In this document: positions 1-4,867 of the stretch, in pieces | Layout of the letters: every line of letters begins with the position of its first letter | Position numbering within the stretch: the stretch's first letter is position 1 | Source of the DNA: Planctomycetota bacterium | GTDB lineage: Bacteria > Planctomycetota > UBA8742 > SKZP01 | Direction: 5' to 3' | DNA: 6,206 bases | NCBI GenBank assembly: GCA_007127275.1 | Contig: SKZP01000371.1 | Span: 1 to 6,206, forward strand | Notes under the pieces: model-generated | What the model was told of the DNA's origin: nothing | Database searches by the model: none | The model's input: the letters and a program-made list of their open reading frames with translations, nothing else | Translations under genes and position numbers: made by a program

Positions 1-389
1 ACACCGCGGATACGCTGCCATTGATTCGCGCGAGGTATCCGCATGTTGGGCACTGGCATTTCTTGCTCGGCGGCGACGCGGCGATGCACCTCGCAAGCTG
101 GCACGAGCCACAACGCCTGCAAAAGGCGATGCGCATCACGGTGCTCCCCCGACCGGGCGCCGACCTCCCCGCGCTTGCGGCGGCACTGCGAGGCTGCGAC
201 GCCTTCACAGGAGAGCAAGTCGAGCAGATTCTCGCCGACGCCGTACCCGAGGCGCCGTTCGTGGGCATCTCGTCGACGCAAGTACGTGAGCGAGCCGTCA
301 ACGGCCGTTCGTTGCGCTACCTGCTGCCGGAGTCGGTACGAGCAATCCTCGAAACGGAAGCAATCTACCGTCGGGATGCGATGCCCTGA
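1..389 (+). CDS. nadD: Nicotinate-nucleotide adenylyltransferase, C-terminal part (5' end outside window)
   Basis: The enzyme transfers the AMP part of ATP to nicotinate mononucleotide, giving deamido-NAD in the cytoplasmic NAD pathway. Whole codons begin at base 3 and 128 residues are visible, about the last 60% of a normal NadD. The visible start carries TADTL, matching the family's T-x-x-TL segment. Next comes FLLGGDAAMHLASWHEPQRL, which fits the F-x-x-G-x-D...W motif that binds the nicotinate nucleotide. Near the C-terminus ISSTQVRER matches the ISSTxxR nucleotide-binding motif, and it is followed by GRSLRYLLPESV, the conserved NadD ending. The stop TGA is at 387-389. The next gene is convergent and starts its 3' end 41 bp away. 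That gap shows only a weak 5-bp hairpin (388-401) and no clear terminator. The family call rests on several linked motifs; the missing N-terminus would carry the GxFxPxHxGH motif. Confidence 0.95.
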   Translation, partial: TADTLPLIRARYPHVGHWHFLLGGDAAMHLASWHEPQRLQKAMRITVLPRPGADLPALAAALRGCDAFTGEQVEQILADAVPEAPFVGISSTQVRERAVNGRSLRYLLPESVRAILETEAIYRRDAMP

Positions 390-430
390 ACGGGGCCGTT
401 CCCCCTGCACCTGGCAAAACACAACCTCCC

Positions 431-1432
431 CTACCGGAGGCGGGCCGCGGCGTAGTCTGCGTATGCTTGTGCGGCGGTGCCGTTGCCCGTTCCTCGGGCG
501 AGCTCTTCGAGCCAGGTGGCAAACCGTTCGGGAGGCATGACGGCCTCGGCGAGCGCAAAGACCTCGTTTGCGTACGTTTCAGGGGCGACGTCCCCGAGCT
601 GCGCGTCTTGGAGTGGTAGGCGCTCGCTTGCGACCACTTGCTCGGCGAGCCGCGCCACTTCCGGGGCGAGGTAGCGCGGCGTGCGACGCAAATTTTCGTA
701 AAGGCGCAACTCCAGCGTCGGTCGCATGTGGCGCGGTGGCGTGTCGGCAAGGTAGCGCTGCACGTAGCTTAGCAACGCCTCGGCGGGGGTTTGATGGCGC
801 AGCGTACCGGCTTCTTCCTCACCGGCGTCACGCGGCACGGCAATGCGCGGCTGCTCTCCGGCGTGGCCGAGCACATCCGCGATCCACATCAACCGCGCCT
901 CGTGCGCCTCCGCCTCGCTCGCCCACAACAGCGGCACAGCCGTCCACGCGGCGGCATCCCCCCACCCGGCGGGGAGGAACGCCTCGCGCCACGTCGCGTC
1001 CGGCACACGCCCCTCGAGCCACGCCTCAAGCACCGCGCCGGCGGCGGCCGAGGCCGGGCGCTCGGCGACAAAGCCAAGCAGGGCCTCGCCCGCTTCACTG
1101 CGCGCCACGCTTGCACTGCGCACCGCTTGCAGCGCCACGTGCACCGCTTGCGCCGCGCCGTCGCGTCGCTCCAGTTCTTCGAGCGCACGCACCCGCAGCG
1201 ACGGCGGCAGCGACGCATCCGCGACGCTTGCCTGCAACGACTCGCGGGAGGCCTCGCGCAGCGGATCCTCGTACGGCGCCACGACCACGTTCGGCAGCAA
1301 CGCCACCCCGAGGACGCCGAGCAGCAACACGATTAGCGCACCCTCGGCAAGACTCGGGCGCAATCCCGCCGGTGCCGTCGTCGACGCGGACTCGTTGGGG
1401 GAGCGGGAATGAAAGGAGGCGCGGGGCAGCAT
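431..1432 (-). CDS. Uncharacterised single-pass membrane protein, helix-rich, 333 aa
   Basis: I do not recognise a family. With the ATG at 1432 the protein has a polar, Ser/Arg-rich N-terminus. One strongly hydrophobic segment follows at about residues 31-51 (ALIVLLLGVLGVALLPNVVV). The remaining roughly 280 residues are Ala/Leu/Glu/Arg-rich and look almost entirely alpha-helical, with runs such as LRVRALEELERR and LELRLYENLRR. This resembles an alpha-solenoid (HEAT- or TPR-like) domain held at the inner membrane, but no repeat consensus is convincing. The frame stays open upstream to 1576. I chose 1432 because the upstream part reads as Pro/Gly/Arg-rich low-complexity sequence over a repeat and a C9 run. 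No good Shine-Dalgarno sequence precedes 1432, so the start is uncertain. It lies downstream of infC on the same strand, 248 bp away. The opposite strand is also open, but it encodes only Arg/Pro-rich sequence typical of a GC-rich shadow. Confidence 0.75.
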   Translation of the reverse strand: MLPRASFHSRSPNESASTTAPAGLRPSLAEGALIVLLLGVLGVALLPNVVVAPYEDPLREASRESLQASVADASLPPSLRVRALEELERRDGAAQAVHVALQAVRSASVARSEAGEALLGFVAERPASAAAGAVLEAWLEGRVPDATWREAFLPAGWGDAAAWTAVPLLWASEAEAHEARLMWIADVLGHAGEQPRIAVPRDAGEEEAGTLRHQTPAEALLSYVQRYLADTPPRHMRPTLELRLYENLRRTPRYLAPEVARLAEQVVASERLPLQDAQLGDVAPETYANEVFALAEAVMPPERFATWLEELARGTGNGTAAQAYADYAAARLR

Positions 1433-1488
1433 GGTCGGTATGGTTGTGACGAATGACGGCGAACACAGGCGGCCAGCCCTGCGAGCCG

Positions 1489-1543
1489 ACGCACGAAACC
1501 ACGAGGCGCCCCCCCCCGGATTTACGAGGCAACGCACGAAACC
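1489..1543. repeat. Nested direct repeats flanking a C9 run
   Basis: The 12-mer ACGCACGAAACC occurs at 1489-1500 and again at 1532-1543. Inside these, ACGAGGC occurs at 1501-1507 and 1524-1530. The order is A-B-spacer-B-A, with each block in direct orientation. The spacer contains nine consecutive C (1509-1517). The block lies between infC and the 333-aa gene, upstream of the latter's start. Read on the minus strand it would sit in that gene's leader as a G9 run. Function unknown. Confidence 0.6.
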
Positions 1544-1599
1544 GCGCGGGTTCGCCTTGCAGGGCTGGCGGGGCACTCGCCTGGGAAAGGAGAGCCAAC

Positions 1600-1636
1600 G
1601 GCGTTCCGACGAACGCCCTTGGAGGGGAGCGCCCCT
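1600..1636 (-). terminator. Two adjacent hairpins after infC, possible terminator
   Basis: The first hairpin has a perfect 7-bp stem, GGCGTTC (1600-1606) with GAACGCC (1611-1617), and a 4-nt loop. The second is AGGGG (1623-1627) with CCCCT (1632-1636), also with a 4-nt loop. They lie 45-81 bp beyond the infC stop, where an end of transcription would be reasonable. Neither is followed by a real T-run on either strand, so a classical intrinsic terminator is not shown. They could instead be mRNA-stabilising structures. Confidence 0.35.
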
Positions 1637-1680
1637 TTCCTTCGACGGGTACCTACGTCACCAGCAAACGTTCAGCGGCT

Positions 1681-2418
1681 TCAGCCCTTCGACTCCGAGC
1701 CGTCGTCCCCCTCGGCACCGGCATACTCGGCAGCTTCGTTGGCCACCTCTTCGTTCTCTTCGTCTTCCGCAGCGTCTTCCGCTTCCTCGTCCGGCTGCGA
1801 AGGTTCGCGTTCGTCTTCCGGTTGGGGCGCGCCCTTTTCGGCGGACTCCGCTTGCTTGCGCTGATACTGCTGGATCTTCTTGCGGTCCGGTGCGATGGTC
1901 GCGATCAGCCGGCGGTGCTGCAACTGCGGCGAGCCCTCTGGGCTGCCGACCTCGGAGAGGATCTCGAGCACCTCGGCGAGCATCTTTTGACCGCGCTCCT
2001 TGTGGACGATCTCGCGGCCTTTGAACTGCACGGTTAGCTGGACCTTGTCCCCTTCGATCAGGAAACTGCGCGCTCGGTTGACCTTGACCTGCATGTCGTG
2101 CGTTTCGGTCTTCGGCGAGAGGCGCACCTCCTTGACCTTGATCTGCGTCTGGTTCTTTTTGCTTTCACTCTCCTTCTTGGACTTCTGGTACTTGAATTTC
2201 CCGTAGTCCATGATTTTGCACACCGGCGGGCGGACGTTGGGCGCCACCTCGACGAGGTCCAGGTCGGCTTCGCGCGCCATCTCCAGCGCCAGTTGCGTAT
2301 CCATCGGACCGTGGTTGTGCCCGGTCTGGTCGATGACCTGTACCGGGGTGATGCGAATTTGTTCGTTTACTCGTTCCCGCTTGGGCGGGGGACCTGGTGG
2401 GCGACGTGACTTTGCCAT
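1681..2418 (-). CDS. infC: Translation initiation factor IF-3 with long acidic C-terminal tail
   Basis: IF-3 binds the 30S subunit, prevents premature 50S joining and checks the start codon and initiator tRNA. The protein is 245 aa from the ATG at 2418. The N-terminal domain spans about residues 17-86, beginning RVNEQIRITPVQVIDQTG. The family signature KIMDYGKFKYQKSK is at 68-81. The Lys/Glu-rich linker then leads to the C-terminal domain at about 90-182, with KEVRLSPKTETHD and QLTVQFKGREIVHKERG. A conventional IF-3 ends near residue 180. Here about 60 further residues follow, very rich in Glu, Asp, Ala and Ser and probably disordered. In most bacteria infC is followed by rpmI and rplT, but neither lies within the 248 bp downstream nor at the next gene. 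The preceding gene is not thrS either. An AUU or AUC start, common in infC, is not seen; ATG is the only normal candidate in frame at the expected boundary. Confidence 0.97.
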   Translation of the reverse strand: MAKSRRPPGPPPKRERVNEQIRITPVQVIDQTGHNHGPMDTQLALEMAREADLDLVEVAPNVRPPVCKIMDYGKFKYQKSKKESESKKNQTQIKVKEVRLSPKTETHDMQVKVNRARSFLIEGDKVQLTVQFKGREIVHKERGQKMLAEVLEILSEVGSPEGSPQLQHRRLIATIAPDRKKIQQYQRKQAESAEKGAPQPEDEREPSQPDEEAEDAAEDEENEEVANEAAEYAGAEGDDGSESKG

Positions 2419-2433
2419 TCCGTTCGAGTCGAA

Positions 2434-2443
2434 ACCTCCTCCC
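2434..2443 (-). promoter_or_regulatory. Shine-Dalgarno of infC with unusually long spacing
   Basis: On the minus strand GGGAGGAGGT runs from 2443 to 2434 and contains AGGAGGT, a full match to the 16S anti-Shine-Dalgarno. The gap from this T to the ATG at 2418 is 15 nt, where 5-9 nt is usual. The in-frame codons between them (TTC, GAC, TCG, AAC, GGA) include no usable start. Initiation at the ATG may therefore be inefficient or regulated. Confidence 0.6.
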
Positions 2444-2601
2444 TCGAATCCATCTTTGTCCGACGCGCAGCGACACACGGCGCATCCTAGGTGCGGCAGC
2501 GAACGTTGAAACCGGGCGGGCTGCGCGTTGCACGCCGGGGCGGGGCGAACGGTTGCTCTTCCCTCCTCGGCGCATGTGGGGCGTATCTTATCATCGCGGC
2601 G

Positions 2602-3762
2602 CTATTCGTCGCGATACTCCTCCGAAATGCTCTCGACGGCCTCGCCAAGTTCGCGAATCTGGTTGCGGACTTGGCTGCGCCGTTGTTGGCGACGCTGGTT
2701 GCTCGCGCTTTGCAACAACCAGCGTTCCATGGGGGACAACGTCAGCCCGCGGCCTTCCTCGCGCGCTTCTTGCACGCGTCGCTGCAACGCTTGCGCTTCG
2801 TCGGCGATACGGTCGAAGAAGCGCTCGCAACGGCCTTCCAAGCCGCGAGCGAGGGACTGCGCGCGGTCCAAGAAGCCCTGCCGGGCGAGTATCTTTGCGA
2901 GGCCGGCATGCGCGAGGCCGCTACGCACGACCCAGTGATCCTCGCAGTGCTCGATCAGCACCGCAAGCCAGCTGCGCGCCTCGGCGTGCATGTACAGACT
3001 GTCGGCGAGCAGGTTCGCGAGATTCCAGATGCGCTCGCCGTCGAAGGTGTCCTCCTCGATCGCCTCGATCATCGCGTCGCGCTGGGAGAGGTAGCGCGGA
3101 AACTCGCTCATCCAGGCGCGCAGCGATTCGTGCCGCCGCTCGCGCTGGCGCCGGTCGCCCCTTCGTTGCGTGGCTTCGAGGCGTTGCTCGAGCATTTCGT
3201 TGAACTGCTCGACGGTGCGTTCGATCCGCGAGGGGCTTGCCCCGTCGCCGAAGCGTCGCAACATCTCGGTGCGCACCTCAAGCACGTCTAGACCGCCCCG
3301 CACGACCGCAGCTTCGTGGCGCAACCGTGACTGCATCGAGGTTATGTACTGCTCGGCAGAGCGCCATTCGCCAAGCGCGAGCATGATCGTGCCGACCTCG
3401 TAGGCGCGTCCGTCGTCGTTGAGCTCGTTGCGCAACGTGGCCGACTCGCCGCGGCGCGCCTCGCGGGGGATTTGGCGCTCCGTTTGGCGCAGCGTGCGCT
3501 GAAAGGCGCGCCACCGCTCGCGATTCTCCTCCTCGCGCTCGGCGAGTGCGCGCTGGCGCTCCTCAATGGCCTCTTGCTCGCGGGCGAGTCGCTCGGCTTC
3601 CTCCTCGAGTTCCTCGAGCGTTTCCCCCCGCGGGAACAATTGCGCCTCGACCGGCGACGCCAGAAGGGCGCCAAGCACGAGCCACGCGGCAACGAGAAAG
3701 AGGCCAAGCAACCGGAGGCCGGGTGAGCGGGTGTGGCGCTTTACATTCGCTTTCAGCTTCAT
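2602..3762 (-). CDS. Exported coiled-coil and helical-repeat protein, uncharacterised, 386 aa
   Basis: I do not recognise a family. From the ATG at 3762 the protein starts with a Sec-type signal peptide: a basic n-region (MKLKANVKRHTR), a hydrophobic core at about 17-34, and a likely cleavage after VEA at residue 40. A Glu/Arg-rich coiled coil follows at about 48-97 (ETLEELEEEAERLAREQEAI). The rest is helical, and some stretches resemble TPR helices, for example MLALGEWRSAEQYI (127-140) and AGLAKILARQGFLDRAQSLA (286-305). The tail is very basic around 357-370. A signal peptide, coiled coil and TPR-like helices in that order resemble periplasmic CpoB/YbgF-type proteins, but this is an analogy only. 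The frame continues upstream to a GTG at 3834. I rejected that start because it would add 24 residues before the signal peptide. No strong Shine-Dalgarno precedes 3762. It may be co-transcribed with infC, 183 bp downstream. Confidence 0.82.
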   Translation of the reverse strand: MKLKANVKRHTRSPGLRLLGLFLVAAWLVLGALLASPVEAQLFPRGETLEELEEEAERLAREQEAIEERQRALAEREEENRERWRAFQRTLRQTERQIPREARRGESATLRNELNDDGRAYEVGTIMLALGEWRSAEQYITSMQSRLRHEAAVVRGGLDVLEVRTEMLRRFGDGASPSRIERTVEQFNEMLEQRLEATQRRGDRRQRERRHESLRAWMSEFPRYLSQRDAMIEAIEEDTFDGERIWNLANLLADSLYMHAEARSWLAVLIEHCEDHWVVRSGLAHAGLAKILARQGFLDRAQSLARGLEGRCERFFDRIADEAQALQRRVQEAREEGRGLTLSPMERWLLQSASNQRRQQRRSQVRNQIRELGEAVESISEEYRDE

Positions 3763-3842
3763 CTTCGACACAACGCGCAAGCTAGAGGAGGGGGGATGCA
3801 GCACACGCAACGACGACGTGCTGCGCACATTCACGCATTGGA

Positions 3843-3851
3843 AGTATAGCA
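3843..3851 (-). promoter_or_regulatory. Extended -10 promoter element for the 386-aa gene
   Basis: Read on the minus strand the sequence is TGCTATACT, an extended -10 (TGn then TATACT, 5/6 to TATAAT). About 17 bp upstream lies TTTTGT, a poor -35; the TG extension can compensate for this. Transcription would begin near 3836, leaving a leader of about 75 nt before the ATG at 3762. The plus strand carries an overlapping TATAGC (3845-3850), so the site could in principle fire both ways. Confidence 0.5.
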
Positions 3852-3899
3852 GATTGTCGGTGGATACAAAATACGGTCTGCGTACATTGCAGCAATTCT

Positions 3900-3939
3900 A
3901 AGGCGAGCGCAGGGCCCAAGCCCGGCGCTCGCCTTGTTT
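3900..3939 (+). terminator. Strong intrinsic-terminator hairpin without an annotated upstream gene
   Basis: AAGGCGAGCGC (3900-3910) pairs perfectly with GCGCTCGCCTT (3925-3935), an 11-bp stem. Inside, after one A/G mismatch, GGGC (3912-3915) pairs with GCCC (3920-3923) around a CCAA loop. The plus strand continues as TTGTTT (3934-3939), an adequate U-tract. On the minus strand the hairpin is followed by AGAATTG, a weaker tail. No plus-strand gene ends here, since the sequence before it is the 5' region of a minus-strand gene. It may end a small RNA, insulate the divergent genes, or end a minus-strand transcript from the region to its right. Confidence 0.65.
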
Positions 3940-3980
3940 CGTCAAGACTTACAACAGCATCACAAATGCTTGGCAACGGA

Positions 3981-4002
3981 CCCACGGGCCGCGGCCCGTG
4001 GG
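3981..4002. repeat. Perfect 22-bp palindrome
   Basis: CCCACGGGCCG followed directly by CGGCCCGTGGG is an uninterrupted two-fold symmetric site. In RNA it would form a 9-bp stem with a CGCG loop. No T-run follows on either strand, so it is a poor terminator. It could be a protein-binding site or an mRNA leader structure. It begins 46 bp after the end of the terminator-like hairpin stem. Confidence 0.7.
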
Positions 4003-4064
4003 CTTATGTGCGTACCTCTCCGCTGCAACAATGGAGCGAACGCGTGCGAGGTTGTGCACAGAGG

Positions 4065-4092
4065 AGGAGGAACTGTTTCCATGAGTCCTCCT
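4065..4092 (+). promoter_or_regulatory. Possible hairpin sequestering a Shine-Dalgarno sequence
   Basis: AGGAGGA (4065-4071) plus CT (4073-4074) can pair with AGTCCTCCT (4084-4092), giving nine base pairs with one bulged A at 4072. The loop is GTTTCCATG. It would hide the Shine-Dalgarno in the stem and place the ATG at 4081 in the loop. This is the form of a translational switch or RNA thermometer, but no regulator is visible. Confidence 0.35.
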
Positions 4093-4128
4093 TGTTTTCC
4101 GATGACATGGGGAGATATGCTTCCATGA
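4081..4128 (+). CDS. Possible leader peptide 1, 15 aa
   Basis: ATG at 4081 opens a 15-codon frame reading MSPPCFPMTWGDMLP and stopping at TGA 4126-4128. A strong purine run, GAGGAGGAGG at 4061-4070, lies 10 nt before the ATG. The stop overlaps the next small frame in an ATGA. The composition is ordinary and the length could easily be chance. There is no run of one amino acid, so a classical amino-acid attenuator peptide is not indicated. Confidence 0.25.
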   Translation: MSPPCFPMTWGDMLP

Positions 4129-4205
4129 GGAACTTGGTACCCCGTGCCGAGGCGGTTCAATTCCGTGGCTGGTCTACACGGCCCAACCGATGGAGGAGTG
4201 GATAA
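4125..4205 (+). CDS. Possible leader peptide 2, 26 aa, overlapping the next gene's start
   Basis: ATG at 4125 opens a 26-codon frame (MRNLVPRAEAVQFRGW...RSG) whose TAA at 4203-4205 shares an A with the ATG of the 155-aa gene (TAATG). GGAG at 4111-4114, 10 nt upstream, is a moderate ribosome-binding site. The peptide is Arg-rich with two Trp and resembles nothing I know. The double overlap, ATGA before and TAATG after, would allow ribosomes to pass from leader 1 through leader 2 to the main gene. An alternative is that transcription starts nearby: TTGTTT (4092-4097), 18 bp, then TATGCT (4116-4121) is a weak promoter match that would start mRNA near 4128 and remove both leaders. Confidence 0.25.
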   Translation: MRNLVPRAEAVQFRGWSTRPNRWRSG

Positions 4206-4672
4206 TGGTGAAGTCGCATCATGTGGTTTATCTCTCGTTGATGGTGATCGTGGGGCTGCTCGCCTCGCTGGTCACCATGGTCGCCACCAGCGGCAGCCCG
4301 CTGGACAGTCTCGAGCCGGCCCAGGCGCAATCCGGCGGTTCCATGGACGACGTCATCGCCGTGCCCGTGCAGGCGAGCAACGACCGGCAGTTGCTTGCCG
4401 TGCTTGCGAAGAAATCCGGGATGCCGCAAGTCGACGAGCGGGGCACGGCAGGTCGGCCAGAGTTGGCACTGGCGGTTTATGAGATGGAGATCGGCGGTCA
4501 AGATGCGCGACTGCGCTGGATGAGCACGCGACGCATCGAATACGACCTGCAGATTCCCGCTCATGGGTTGTTCCGCAATCAAATGCCGTCTCGGCGAGGC
4601 GACGATTTGAGCCCCGGCAGCGTAAAGCGCATGGTCGACAACTGGGTGGAAGAAGGCGAGGGCGGCGAGTAA
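4205..4672 (+). CDS. Uncharacterised small membrane-anchored or exported protein, 155 aa
   Basis: I do not recognise a family. A hydrophobic segment at about residues 8-28 (VYLSLMVIVGLLASLVTMVA) follows a short basic N-terminus (MVKSHH). It may be an N-terminal anchor or a signal peptide. AQA at residues 39-41 would serve as a cleavage site, but it lies rather far from the hydrophobic core. The remaining part, about 115 residues, is soluble and mixed in character and would sit outside the inner membrane. It includes ELALAVYEMEIGG and LRWMSTRRIEYDLQIP, which look like beta strands, and a very acidic end (WVEEGEGGE). The start at 4205 is supported by GGAGGAG at 4192-4198 with 6-nt spacing. An in-frame ATG at 4190 would overlap that ribosome-binding site and is less likely. 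A hairpin at 4697-4731 follows the gene. Function is unknown; the neighbours suggest an envelope role. Confidence 0.8.
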   Translation: MVKSHHVVYLSLMVIVGLLASLVTMVATSGSPLDSLEPAQAQSGGSMDDVIAVPVQASNDRQLLAVLAKKSGMPQVDERGTAGRPELALAVYEMEIGGQDARLRWMSTRRIEYDLQIPAHGLFRNQMPSRRGDDLSPGSVKRMVDNWVEEGEGGE

Positions 4673-4696
4673 GTTCCCCGAGTTCCCCCTCTGCGC

Positions 4697-4731
4697 CGTG
4701 GCTCGAACGCGATCGCCGTGTTCGGGCCACG
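4697..4731 (+). terminator. Probable terminator hairpin after the 155-aa gene
   Basis: CGTGGCTCGAAC (4697-4708) pairs with GTTCGGGCCACG (4720-4731) in a 12-bp stem with one U-G wobble and an 11-nt loop. The plus strand then reads TTACGTTTCC, only a partial U-tract. It starts 25 bp after the 155-aa stop and lies before the next gene's candidate promoter, which suits a terminator. Confidence 0.5.
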
Positions 4732-4809
4732 TTACGTTTCCGCAGGCGTACCACTCGCTCCTCACGCCCAACATTGTCTGCCGGCGGACGTTTCATCAGG
4801 CACCTCGCC

Positions 4810-4838
4810 TTGCGCTGCAACGCAGCCTGGTTTACACT
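4810..4838 (+). promoter_or_regulatory. Candidate sigma-70 promoter for the 322-aa gene
   Basis: TTGCGC (4810-4815) and TACACT (4833-4838) are separated by exactly 17 bp. They match the -35 and -10 consensus at 3/6 and 4/6. Transcription would begin near 4845, giving a short leader of about 23 nt to the ATG at 4868. Short motifs like these are weak evidence alone, but the position between hairpin and gene is suitable. Confidence 0.4.
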
Positions 4839-4867
4839 TCGCTTTGATCCTCACGGAGCAATCCGCC

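Larger units (their letters stand above)
3763..4204. other. Divergent intergenic region rich in inverted repeats
   Basis: These 442 bp separate the minus-strand 386-aa gene from the plus-strand 155-aa gene. They hold no ORF with recognisable protein features. From left to right I see an extended -10 for the minus gene (3843-3851), a long terminator-like hairpin (3900-3935), a perfect palindrome (3981-4002), and a purine-rich GAGGAGGAGG with two tiny overlapping ORFs (4061-4205). I looked for known riboswitch cores and tRNA features and recognised none. Confidence 0.6.

Noticed and set aside
568..1449. 293-codon plus-strand frame opposite the 333-aa gene
   Set aside because: It encodes almost only Arg, Pro and Ala, as expected from the complement of an Ala/Arg-rich GC-rich gene.
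1412..2024. Plus-strand ATG at 1431 preceded by AAAGGAGG (1412-1419)
   Set aside because: The ribosome-binding match is good, but the frame runs antisense into the certain infC gene and its product is low-complexity Arg/Pro-rich.
2367..2453. 28-codon out-of-frame minus-strand ORF overlapping the infC start
   Set aside because: It has no Shine-Dalgarno of its own. It could be an upstream ORF affecting infC, but nothing supports translation.
2491..3291. Long plus-strand open frame (266 codons) opposite the 386-aa gene
   Set aside because: The minus-strand gene has a signal peptide and coherent coiled-coil and helical structure. The plus frame is a GC-rich shadow without such features.
3784..3849. 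17-codon plus-strand ORF (3796-3849) with a strong GAGGAGGGGGG before its ATG
   Set aside because: It is antisense to the 386-aa leader, ends within the -10 element, and has no clear promoter or protein feature. The purine run alone is not enough.
4003..4189. Possible riboswitch upstream of the 155-aa gene
   Set aside because: I compared it by eye with the cores of common classes (TPP, cobalamin, SAM, c-di-GMP, glycine) and saw no match. Only the simple Shine-Dalgarno hairpin is supported.
4672..4689. Tandem AGTTCCCC repeats just after the 155-aa stop
   Set aside because: Two copies of an 8-mer could be chance, and no larger array or function is visible.
4709..4716. GCGATCGC, the cyanobacterial HIP1 octamer
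   Set aside because: A single copy lies in the loop of a hairpin. HIP1-rich genomes would show several in 6 kb, so it carries no taxonomic weight.
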